Shown in pieces: positions 13,649 through 24,528 of a DNA stretch of 64,000 nt. Source of the stretch: Glandiceps talaboti (Eukaryota; Hemichordata; Enteropneusta; Spengelidae); contig NC_135566.1 in NCBI RefSeq assembly GCF_964340395.1, positions 11,497,001 through 11,561,000 on the forward strand. The letters are read 5' to 3'. Within the stretch, counting starts at the first letter, position 1; every line of letters starts with the position of its first letter. Under the pieces are notes generated by a model that saw only the letters and a list, made by a program, of their open reading frames with translations, did not search any database and was not told the origin of the DNA. A program made the position numbers and the translations under genes.

Positions 13649-14061
13649 GTAACGTTTTTAGAATCAATATCTCTGATAGCTAATTTCAGGAATGCGAGAT
13701 TGTTATTATTACCTTTTGATTATGTTATGTTATGTTATAATATGTTTTGTTATAACAATTAAAGCTGAGTAACGAGACAAGGTTGGATCAATTATTGCAT
13801 GCTACCAGGGAATTGAGGAAGTATGAAGGGCCGCTGTGCCGTCAGTGATCCGTGCCAGTGGTAATAATTGTGAGCGCCTTGAGCTCTCAGGAGAAAAGGG
13901 GCATTATAAGTCCATATTATTACTCTTTATTTCATTGTATTTGGTGTCATGTGTTATCTTGTATGAACAAATAGGGCTATATGTCGACAGCAGTCGTTGT
14001 ACTTCAACGTACATTTACCAGTAAATTGTTGAAATTTGTCCCATTTTTGTTATGTTTACAG
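13649..14061 (+). other. probable 5'UTR intron of receptor A
   Basis: AAATTAG|GTAACG (donor at 13649) and TATGTTTACAG|ATGAACAGT (acceptor ending 14061) have direct counterparts in the second unit: AAATTAG|GTAAAT at 21806 and TATTTTGCAG|ATGAATAGT ending 22074. Both sites are conserved while the sequence between is not, which suggests a spliced leader exon ahead of the coding exon. Inference only. Confidence 0.4.
13797..13905 (+). mobile_element. SINE tail fragment
   Basis: TTGCATGCTACCAGGGAATTG, GAGGAAGTATGAAGGGCCGC and GTGCCAGTGGTAATAATTGT match the 3' part of the SINE at 6690-6790. The tRNA-like head is missing, so this is a 5'-truncated copy, here inside the putative 5'UTR intron of receptor A. 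Confidence 0.7.
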
Positions 14062-14384
14062 ATGAACAGTTGTGTGCTTACAAACCGATCAATTAACAGA
14101 ACAGTTCCAGAACAAACCCCGAGAAGGATGTGGGACGTACGGTCAGAAAGTGTTTTAACAGAATTGGACATTACAAATACAACTAATACATAACAGGTTT
14201 GGATATATATATATACACGTGACGTGATTCATATTGACAGATAGTGATGGACAGACCCAATGTCCGCCCATACTGTACAGCTAGACTGGAATTTTAGCCG
14301 ATGCACTTAGAGAGCAGACTACGGATATCAAATGGAATAAATGAATAATGTCTAATGGACAGTATATATGTGTACAGAGACAGA

Positions 14385-16445
14385 ATGTGGCGATCTAAAT
14401 ACAACCATAAAAGTTGGTCTTTCTTTCTTTTCCTTTTTCTAACTTTACGTGGCTACTACGTGAAAAGTTACCATTTGATTGATCACCATGAGAAGATTTA
14501 TTTTCTGAAACCCGGAGATATAATGCTTGGTGGAATTTTTACATTACACTGGTCAGACATGGACACATACAATTGTACCCAAATACGGCCACTAAGGGAA
14601 ATATTTCGGGTTGAAGCTATGGCTTATGCTGTTGAGAAGGTTAACCAACGCAAAGACATGTTGCCAGGCCTTCAACTTGGTTTCCAAATACTTGATGACT
14701 GTGGCACTGAACAGTCGTCACTCGCGGCAGTATTACACTTTGTGCCTGGTGACATCCATCAAATCCCCCATGATGGGTGTATGTGTCCTGATATTGAACG
14801 TCGAACAAATATAGTTGGAATCATTGGACCACCTTTAAGTACAAATGCAATACCAACAAGCAAATTATTAAATTTGTTCCATATGCCACAAATCAGTCAT
14901 GCTGCTACGAGTGATGAACTTAGCAATAAGATAGTACATCCATATTTTCTGAGAACAGTACCACCTGAAAGTCAACGTGCTCAAGCCATAGTGGACTTGT
15001 TGCTACATTTTAATTGGACCTATGTATTCACCATTAATTCAGCTGAAAGCTATGGTAGGAATGGTATCAACAAATTTATAGTAGCTGCGTCTGGTTCAAT
15101 TTGTGTTGCAGATCGTTTGGAAGTATCAGAATTGCTGACCGATGAAGGCTTCGATAAAGTTGTAGAAAAAATGGTGAACAATTCAAATGCTAGGGTCGTA
15201 GTACTGTTCTCGCTGACCAGAGAGGCTGATCTCCTTTTCTCTGCTTTGAAACGTGCAAAGGTCGAGAGGAGTTTTACGTTTATAACAACAGACAGAGAGG
15301 CATTGGACCTGGGACAAGGTGGCCATGCAGGTGCCGTCGCGGGTGGACTTTTTGTCGGGTCAGTGAAAGCAGAAGTTGAGGGACTCAATGACCATTTAAG
15401 ATCCTTGCTGCCCGAACACCATATGGAAAATCCCTGGTTTCCAGAGTATTACGACCAATATATGAACTGTACACATAGAAATAGCACATGTAACGCTGAT
15501 TTCCACCTACAGGAAAGTCAGACATATTCTTTAGGGGTGGTAGATGCTGTTTTTGCCTATGCATCAGCTTTAGATGAGATGAGAAAGGACCTATGTCCCG
15601 GAAATCAAACGTGTGACAAATTGAAAGAGGCTGCCAGGGATGGAGATCAACTTCTACGATATTTGCACAACAATATGTTTATCGGTGGTACCGGGGAAAC
15701 TCGTTTTGATAGCCATGGTGATGTCATGGCAAAGTTTGCACTTTTTGCATTACAGTTTGAAAACGACAAGTATGAACTTATAAATGTTGGCAAAGTGGAC
15801 ATAGTTACGGGTACAGTATCCATTGAGCAGCCAATTAATTGGAACACTGGGGAAGTGCCTCCTATTTCACGGTGTGGGAAATCATGTGGTGATGGTCAGG
15901 CGGTAGCATTTCGTCAAGACGGTTGTTGCTGGGACTGTTGGACTTGCTCTGATAATGAGATAGTCGATTCAAACAACTCTCGTTGTGAGAAATGCCAGGA
16001 TGGTTTCTGGCCTGATAGAGACTTTACAACATGTGAACGGATTACACCAACGTCTATACGATGGAGCGATGGTGTAGCAATATGTCTACTTACTCTGGCA
16101 ACAATAGGCGAATTTATCACCATTTTTGTTGGTGTCTTCTACATCAGGCATTTCAGACATCTAGTGATTAAAGCTTCGAGTCGAGAACTTTCAAGTATTT
16201 TGTTATTTGGTGTGCTACTGTCATTCATCATGATCTATGGATTTATCACCACTCCAAGCCCAAATTCTTGTCTTCTCAATCGTATTGGCTTTATGCTATG
16301 TTTTACAATAATCTATGCACCTATCCTGTCCAGAGCTAACAGGATTTACAGGATTTTTTCAGCTGCTAAAAAGAGTACTAAACCACCGCCTATGATCAGT
16401 CCTTGTTCTCAAATGGCACAGACATTAATTCTTATAAGTATACAG
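14385..16445 (+). CDS. receptor A exon 1 (signal peptide, ligand domain, Cys-rich linker, TM1-TM3)
   Basis: 687 codons ending in phase 0 at ACAG|GTAAGT (donor at 16446). Reading through adds VSFL and a stop. TM1 is about residues 564-586, TM2 603-621, TM3 632-652, and TM4 starts at the exon end (LILISIQ). Confidence 0.9.
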
Positions 16446-17292
16446 GTAAGTTTCCTTTAATAAGACAAATGGTAGTTGGAAGAAATGGGAGATTTCTTAA
16501 TTCACTTTGATGTGGACCCTAGGCGCTTGGCACGTTGCATCCAATATACATTACGGGCTATCATGTATATCATTAATTGCTCGTAACGTGGAGAGGGTCG
16601 CAGTTTGCGTCAGAGGTGACGTGACCTTAAGTAAGCCACACTAAAAGGGTATGTTTTAAAGAAGATTCAAATGTAAAATACTGTACCTCGGCGACGAACA
16701 CTGGAGAATTTATGTACCTATGTGTATTACTTTACTTTATACCGCAAAGCATCTATCAGTACTTATTTATGCTCAGTAGTGTTGGACAGGATCTGGACAT
16801 GTAAAATCTTTAAATGCCCAATAGCTCCAATGTATGTAAGCTGTGCAGAAGTGAATGGTTTTCAAACGTTTTATCTTTTTATTGCAGGTAATTATCAATC
16901 TGGTTTGGATTTTCTTAGTACCACCTGTGCCAGTAGAAGTCATGCCTATACCAACAGAGAGGAAAGTTGAACTCTACTGTAATATCACAGAAGCAGAGGT
17001 CATCACTTCGGTTGCGTATAATCTTCTTCTTCTCGTTCTTTGTTGTATATGTGCTTTCAAAACTCGTAGAGTACCTGACAACTACAACGAATCACGTCAC
17101 ATTGCATGGACTGTGTACACAGTGTTAGTCATTTGGTGTGCTTTTATCCCGACCTACTTTGCAATAAATGATGCCGTTACCAAGGTTACTATTCTCTCCA
17201 TGGCTGTACTCGTCAACGCATGGGTCAATCTTGTATTCATGTTCTTTCCGAAGCTCCTGGCAGTCCAACGAACTGAAAGCGTAGCAGTGTGA
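14385..17292 (+). CDS. metabotropic glutamate receptor-like family C GPCR (receptor A), two exons
   Basis: Join 14385-16445 and 16888-17292 gives 821 residues. Residues 11-20 form a hydrophobic signal-peptide core. An mGluR-type bilobed ligand domain runs from about 45 to 485 (REIFRVEAMAYAVEKVN, PQISHAATSDELSN, NWTYVF, ENPWFPEYYDQY). Nine cysteines (497, 501, 514, 515, 518, 521, 534, 537, 550) form the NCD3G linker, and a 7TM_3 domain follows. Against mGluR1 from memory, amino-acid-contacting positions seem kept at T175, D204, Y223 and D303, while the serine preceding the threonine is Ala173; an amino-acid-like ligand is inferred. The cytoplasmic tail is only about 14 residues. Met at 14385 (MWRSK) is chosen because it is the only Met shared with the paralogue; an in-frame ATG at 14355 would add 10 residues. 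The protein should sit in the plasma membrane. Confidence 0.92.
16888..17292 (+). CDS. receptor A exon 2 (TM4-TM7 and short tail)
   Basis: The acceptor is TTTTTATTGCAG|GTAATT. 134 codons plus TGA, phase 0. It encodes the rest of TM4 (VIINLVWIFLV), an extracellular loop with an NIT glycosylation site, TM5 (YNLLLLVLCCICAF), the mGluR-like loop KTRRVPDNYNESRHIAWT, TM6 (VLVIWCAFIPTYF), TM7 and a tail ending in SVAV. The intron interrupts TM4. Confidence 0.9.
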   Translation, partial: VIINLVWIFLVPPVPVEVMPIPTERKVELYCNITEAEVITSVAYNLLLLVLCCICAFKTRRVPDNYNESRHIAWTVYTVLVIWCAFIPTYFAINDAVTKVTILSMAVLVNAWVNLVFMFFPKLLAVQRTESVAV

Positions 17293-17451
17293 TGATATGA
17301 TAGATGAAGACTCTCAGCCTACTACCAAGGAATTCTCCCTGTGTAGTCTTAAATCAAGCTTAATATCTACATCGTTCTAAAAATCTCAAACTACAATGTT
17401 AGATAGTAAAGACAATTTAGAGACTGAATTGTTAAGCTCTACTTTAAGCCT

Positions 17452-17580
17452 GTGTATAATGTATTTGTGACCAGACCACCTGTGTGATTGGTGTATTTGC
17501 AGCCAAGCCACTTGTGATTGGTGTCTTTGTCACAAAAACTACCTCTGATTGATGTCTTTGTCACCAAGCCACCTGTGATG
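17452..17580 (+). repeat. 30-bp minisatellite downstream of receptor A
   Basis: About four degenerate copies of a unit close to GTGACCAAGCCACCTGTGATTGGTGTATTT. The same unit, expanded, follows receptor B at 25885-26275. Confidence 0.85.
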
Positions 17581-17600
17581 TATAGTTACTGATATATTGG

Positions 17601-20169
17601 AATTATCTTTAGCACAAAAAGCAGTACTAAAACATGAATAACAACATGTGCTTTGATAAAACTGCAATCCAATGGACACTATTCAACTGCCATACTCAGC
17701 TGTTACTCTATGCTGTTATGCAACAGTTATTTGCGAAGGCTCAAAGCCAATAGAAATAGTTGCCACATAATAGCACTAGGGGTGACATGATTTCAACTAG
17801 TGCCCGCATAAAGGCAAGGCAATAAGTGTTTTATAACACATCATATTCTCAGGCACATATTCTGTTCACAGTCACAGCTAATCACCGAAAATTCGTCCGT
17901 TCTAGGCGTCTATTGCCCCAACGGTAAATAGATCAGGACTAATGCCTCGCTCTATGCAAATTAAGGTCATTATAGGTCACTATCCATATTGACACGATCC
18001 ACAGCACGTACCATGTGACACGTTCTAAGCCAATCACAAACCAATCTCTGTATGAAAATGATGTGTTCATAGCTATGCAATGTGTTATATACAACGAAGG
18101 TTTGAGAGTTACATAATCATAAACACGATTTGAATAACATTTAGGTCTGTCATATTTCATATCTTGGTTCACAAATTGGGATTATTATGAGGTATTTTTT
18201 AGGAGTGAAAGATAATATTTTGATGCTTTCAACGACGACAACGTAGTCGTAATACCAAATACGTTCCAGCAGCTGTAACAATCACAAATGCCATTTTTAC
18301 GTCCTCGCATAATTGTTGTCAATTACAAGGCTTAAAGCATTATATATCTATAAATGTCATTTCTGAAATTGTAATGGATGTTCCTTTGAAATTAATAGCA
18401 TATACAATCATTTTCCCCCAAAACTTGGTTGAAATATTACAATTTCGTAAACCCTACTAGCTGAACAAAGTAGTTTTCGTTGCTGGAAGATTGTTACTTT
18501 TCGTTTTTGTTTGAATAATGTGGGCAGGAACGAAGTAAATGGAATCTGGCTGTGATAGCAATTGCTTGTTTGGATCATTCAAAGCATCATTATATACATG
18601 TTAATGGGAGAAATATTATATTCCCGTTATGTCTCCTTCGATTTGATTAATTGTATACAGTATCTTTTGTAATTATTTTGTTTTCACATCAGGAAATAAA
18701 ACAATTTTATGGCCTTACAAACTTGAGTATTAATTACTGCTGGTGTGTGTGTTACAGTTGCCTAAAATATGCCTGGACGTTCTACCGTAATGGACCATCG
18801 TGATCACATTATATTTCCATTTCTACCATATTTTATATTAAGTGATAGGAGTTGTTTAATTGAAATTACAAATTGCATGCCGGATAGTAATAAAGAGTGT
18901 TGCTGACACTCACTGTAAATGGGTTTAAATCAGATTCAACTAATCAGTATTATGATGTATCTCAACACTGGCACATTCTCTGTTAGCTTGTATGCGTGTA
19001 TATCAAGCCACTGTGTACTGTTTAATAGAAGAGGGCGGTATACAAGAAGTGATTTGAGAAACGAATCAATTGTAATGATGGGATAAATGCAAGGTTAGTT
19101 TCGAAGGTTACTAATGATGCTTTAATGATAACCACTGAAGTTTTGTAGTCTGGTGACACAGGTAAACGAGACAGACATTACGTTCTAACTATGGAAACAT
19201 AAAGTGGGTTGGAAAACCAGGGTTACTGAATTCAAGCGATAGCATTTTGGCAGGTGAATACACTTTACTTAAAAGGCTAGACGCCTCTGAAGAAGTTTTT
19301 TTTAATCAAACACGGCGTTTTTAAATAAAAAGGAAGTTTTAGGACTTGTTGGCTTCTAGCCTTGTATTGATTTGGTGGCTTCTAGCCTTGTTTTAAACTT
19401 CATCTGATAATACTACGTGATCTGTAGGTTACTTACATAGAATTACCCAATGGTATATAGGTGTACAGAAATGATAAAATCCTAGTCAATCATTTATTTC
19501 ATCTGCTCTTCAAAGCTTTACATTTATGTAGGTGTCAGTGTTTATCAAGTGTAAATAAGATGACAGTTTCAATCATTCAGTATGTACCTATCTACTGTTG
19601 TCGTTGTACTTACATCACAATTTCTAAAGAAAAGATGAGATGAATCAATTGGATTAAAGTGTTTATAACCACGTTATTAAGTCATTATTGCTTCATATTT
19701 TTTTGTCATAAATTGACAAATAAAATGATAATTGTCACTTTTAATTAAAATCGAATCAAAATCTTTCATCTGTTGATTTTGAAACTGTCAGCCACATTTC
19801 AGACACACCAAATTCATAATTGATAGTAAACAATACAATTTTGATCCCTGCGAAAGTCGATCATGTTTTGTCCTTGCGGTAAGCATTCTGTTTACTTTTG
19901 ATTTGTAGACTAGGTCATATTATAAAGTGATATCTGTTCGATTGATTTGATTGTATGCTTAATATAGGTGTCATTGAAAGAACAGTGCTGGACACTGAAA
20001 TGGTTATCATTTATAAGATGTGTAAGTAAGCTTAGTATGTGAAATAAACAAATAATAAATAAACAAATAAATTGATCCGGATGTGGGGAATGTAAGAATC
20101 TCAAGATATGTGTCTGCTGCATATCAATTCGACTATTACTAATTCAGTAGAGTACATAAATATATATCT
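17601..20169. other. intergenic between receptor units
   Basis: No supported gene. It contains the inverted homologous block 19430-19770 and a 16-bp direct repeat (TGGCTTCTAGCCTTGT) twice near 19350-19392. Confidence 0.45.
19430..19770 (-). repeat. inverted homologous block, copy 2
   Basis: The reverse complement is collinear with 4640-4990; shared landmarks are given there. It lies just upstream of the second duplication unit and has no obvious copy upstream of the first. Confidence 0.7.
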
Positions 20170-21495
20170 ATTCGATAGAGGTAATGAGAGAGTGGAAGAT
20201 TCACTGTTTGCCTATAGCGACAGCAATGTGAAACAGACAATGTACTCGAGGAAGTAGAACGGGAGTTATTGAATTGTAAGATTACCCTACACCCATCGTA
20301 AACAACAGATTTCTAAGAAATGATCATTCTAATGACGAAGGGTTAAAAGCGTTTTATAAAATACCACATGTGTAGTGACTTATGATCGTTACGAATGTTA
20401 TAGATGAACCCGTCGCATGTAAATTACCAGCAAACCATTACACGGTATAATGAATCACGCTGTTAAAAGGAAGCAATGCATTGTTAGCAGTCAATTTTAA
20501 GTGAATTATTGAAAACGAGGTGACAAATTAGAGCTGGCAGTCTGCTTTGCTAAGAAATATCACACCGTTCTTTATTTTGAAATCTTTCCCAAACCGATCA
20601 ACGTTGAATTTAAAGAAGAGTATGTCACATTCTAAAAGGTTGTGATTTTGGGAAATATGTATAGATGTTTTGTGTGTCACAAAGAATATGTACGTCACGC
20701 CCCTTTAATTAACTGAATATAGTGAACAGTACAGGCATAATGTGGAACAGTAAAACTAGTACTATGATCAAATGCTGTTTATGGAATATGATGAATTGAT
20801 TTGTTTTTGTTACTATCATTGTGACGTATTTTTCCTGAAAAAGATTTGCCACTCGAAATGGCTTTGTAGTAAGCTTGTATCCTCAGACCACTTTGGCATA
20901 CTAAGTGCGTATCTTACGATTAACTACACAAATCTCCTAATAAGAGAACTAGCATAATTTATGACATGTTGCAGGGCAGACGAGTTCAAAGAGTGTTTCT
21001 CACTCCCCCTCCCCCAGCGCATTAGAAACTTTCAAGCCCATTCCCACACACCATATTGAACTCAAAACATATCGGTGACAGCACCCCTCCGTCCAAAGCT
21101 ACATACTAATTTAATATGTATGGCAATCCCCCACACATTGCAGATGTACAATTAAAAGGTACACTGGTACACTATATGTACATAAAATAACAACAGCGGT
21201 TGACTTTATAGTCCATAATAGAGTTATTTATTACAGGTAAAGGAGAAATCTCTTATTGAGCTCTAACCTATACTTGGAGTTAATTCCATATTGATTTTTG
21301 CCCTGTGACAGTATCCCCACAATGGCTGCTATAAAGAATCCATTATTGCGACAATGCCGAAAAAATGCACATGTACTCGAGAAACGACTGTTCAAGAGGA
21401 TTAATTTGGTTCAAAGATTCACAATTCAAGAACTCCCCTTCGAACCCACATTTTCTTCTCAGGCGTCCCCCCTCGACTTAAATTAAGTTAGTTCC

Positions 21496-21690
21496 CAATC
21501 TGATTAAAATCCGATGTGGTGCAAAGCGGCTAGATGTCCTTATTTACCTCTATTCATCGTGTTGTGACGTTTGTTTTGTTCGGAGTGATCGTCGCGTGGG
21601 AAGGCGGCGATCACTTCGTCACAACACGATGAATAGGGGTAAATAAGGACATCTAGCCGCTTTGCACCACATCGGATTTTAATCAGATTG
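21496..21690. mobile_element. fold-back MITE with 74-bp TIRs and perfect 9-bp TSD
   Basis: The arms 21496-21569 and 21617-21690 are inverted copies with one mismatch (ACCTC versus ACCCC near 21548), beginning CAATCTGATTAAAATCCGAT. The 47-bp centre contains a second, shorter inverted repeat (GTGATCGTCGC / GCGGCGATCAC). The flanks 21487-21495 and 21691-21699 are both GTTAGTTCC, an exact 9-bp target duplication. No coding capacity. The arm identity and perfect duplication indicate a recent insertion. Mutator-like superfamily is inferred from TSD length and long TIRs. Confidence 0.93.
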
Positions 21691-21805
21691 GTTAGTTCCC
21701 TGACATGTTTCTCTCGATTACAGATGAGATCGATTATGTAAACTGAAATGGAACCGCCGTGCAATAATATGATCGGATGTCGAGAGATTTCATGACCAAA
21801 ATTAG

Positions 21806-22074
21806 GTAAATATTTTTAGAATTTATATCTGTGATGGGCGATAAGCTGAATGTTGTTATTCATGCATGTATCTTTTGATTATGTTTTGTTACAAAACTAA
21901 GTGATAAAGTCAAGATTGGATTTAAAACAGTTCATTATTTCCTTGTTTTCTGTGTCATATGTTTGTATCATACAATAAACGATAAATGGGACTGTATGTT
22001 GACAGCTCTCGTTTCACTTAATATATACCAACTTTATATTCACAAATTGATTCCATTTTTACTATATTTTGCAG
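21806..22074 (+). other. probable 5'UTR intron of receptor B
   Basis: Counterpart of 13649-14061, with donor AATTAG|GTAAAT and acceptor TATTTTGCAG|ATGAAT. The following 5'UTR contains a G16 homopolymer at 22141-22156. Confidence 0.4.
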
Positions 22075-22479
22075 ATGAATAGTACTAGTTGTCTGCTTGA
22101 AAATCCGTCGATTAACAGTAATGTTTCAGGCAAAAGCAATGGGGGGGGGGGGGGGGTTCGGACATATAGGCAATGTTTTAAAAGATGCAGGCACGTGAGA
22201 GATGGAACTATACACATATGTAATTTATGGCTATACAGCAATCATGGACACACCCATGTAAGATTGCCTTTGCATACTAACGAGCTCGAATGAAATACGT
22301 TTTTATATATTGAGAAAGTACGGAGGAAATAGACCTATATTGATCTGTAACCATCCATTTCATCGACGATAAGAAGGAATTTAACCGGCGATCCGATTCA
22401 CTTTGAGAGCAGACTTCAAATTCGGATACTTATAGTGGAACAATCAATTGAACGAATAGTACATGTGTACAGAGGCAGA

Positions 22480-24528
22480 ATGTGGCGATCCAAACACAAC
22501 TATGATGGTTGGTCTTTCTTTTTCTTCCTTCTTTTATCTTTACGTGCTTACTACGTGAATACTTACCATTTGATGGATTTTCACGAGAGGATTTCTTATC
22601 TGAAAGCCGGAGATATAATGCTTGGTGGAATTTTTACATTACACTGGTCAGACAAGGACACATACAGTTGTACCCAAATACGACCACTAAGGGAAATATT
22701 TCGGGTTGAAGCTATGGCTTATGCTGTTGAGAAGGTTAACCAACGCAAAGACATGTTGCCAGGTCTTCAGCTTGGTTTCCAAATACTTGACGACTGTGGC
22801 ACTGAACAGTCGTCACTCGCGGCAGCCTTAGACTTTGTGCCTAGTGACTTACAGCAAGTGCAAGAAGGTGGGTACACGTGTCCTGATATTGAACGTCGAA
22901 CAAATATAGTCGGAATCATTGGACCACCTTTAAGTACAAATGCAATACCAACAAGCAAATTATTAAATTTGTTCCATATGCCACAAATCAGTCATGCTGC
23001 TACGAGTGATGAACTTAGCAATAAGATAGTACATCCATATTTTCTGAGAACAGTACCACCTGAAAGTCAACGTGCTCAAGCCATAGTGGACTTGTTGCTA
23101 CATTTTAATTGGACCTATGTATTCACCATTAATTCAGCTGAAAGCTACGGTAGGAATGGTATCAACAAATTTATAGCAGCTGCTTCTGGTTCAATTTGTG
23201 TCGCAGATCGTTTGGAATTATCATCAGAATTATTAACCGATGAAGGTTTCGATAAAGTTGTAGAAAAAATGGTAAACAATTCAAATGCTAGGGTCGTAGT
23301 ACTTTTCTCGCTGACCAGAGAAGCTGATCTCCTTTTCTCTGCTTTGAAACGTGCAAAGGTCGAGAGGAGTTTTACGTTTATAACAACTGACAGAGAGGCA
23401 TTGGATCTCGGACAGAGTGGGCATGCAGGTGCCGTCGCGGGAGGACTGTTCGTCGGGTCTGTCAAAACAGAGGTTGAGGGACTCAATGACCGTTTTAGAT
23501 CCTTGCTGCCCAAACAGCATTTGGAAAATCCCTGGTTTCTGGAGTATTACAATCACTATTTGAATAACACTCGTAACGCTGATTTTCACTTACAAGAAAG
23601 TCAGACATATTCTTCGGATGTGGTAGATGCTGTTTATGCCTATGCGTCGGCATTAGATAGGATGAGAAAGGATTTATGTCCTGAAAATCAAACGTGTGAG
23701 AAACTGAAAGAGGATGCCAGGGATGGAGATAAACTTCTACGTTATTTGCACAATAATACTTTTACTGGAGGTAACGGGGAAACTCGTTTTGATAGCCGTG
23801 GCAATGTCGTAGCAAAGTTTGCACTTGTTGTGTTACAATTTGAAAACGATATGTATGAACTTGTAAATGTTGGCAAAATCGACACAGTTACTGATACAGT
23901 GTCCATTGAACAGTCAATTAATTGGAACACTGGGGAAGTGCCTCCTATTTCACGGTGTGGGAAATCATGTGGAGCTGGTCAGGTGGCCGCATATCGTCAA
24001 GACGGCTGTTGCTGGGACTGTTGGACTTGTTATACTAATGAGATGGTAAATTCAAACAACTCTCGTTGTGAGAAATGTCAGGTTGGATTTTGGCCTAATA
24101 GTGACTTTACAACATGTGAACGGATTACACCAACGTCTATGCGATGGCACGATGGTGTAGCAATATGTCTACTAACTCTGGCAACAATAGGCGAAGTAAT
24201 CACCATTTTTGTTGGTGTCTTCTACATCAGGCATTTCAGACATGTTGTGATTAAAGCTTCGAGTCGAGAACTTTCAAGTATTTTGTTATTTGGTGTGCTA
24301 CTGTCATTCATCATGATCTATGGATTTATCACCACTCCAAGCCCAAATTCTTGTCTTCTCAATCGTATTGGCTTTATGCTATGTTTTACAATAATCTATG
24401 CACCTATCCTGTCCAGAGCTAACAGGATTTACAGGATTTTTTCAGCTGCTAAAAAGAGTGCTAAACCACCGCCTATGATCAGTCCGTGTTGTCAGATGAC
24501 CCAGGCACTACTTCTGATTACTGTACAG
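22480..24528 (+). CDS. receptor B exon 1
   Basis: 683 codons, donor TACAG|GTAGGT at 24529, phase 0. The intron continues open for 26 codons, so ORF length alone overstates the exon. Confidence 0.9.

Larger units (their letters stand above)
12720..17600 (+). repeat. tandem segmental duplication, unit A
   Basis: Homologous to 20170-26280. Besides the receptor exons, collinear noncoding landmarks are shared: CCTACACCC, CATTACACGGTAAATGAATC, CACGCCCCTTTAA, CCTTTTGATTATGTT, CAGATGAAcAGT, and a 30-bp minisatellite after the gene. Coding parts are far better conserved than flanks and introns. The offset between the two receptor start codons is 8095 bp. Confidence 0.8.

Noticed and set aside
15050-16123. 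Minus ORFs inside receptor A (and equivalents in B)
   Set aside because: Antisense shadows of the receptor exons.
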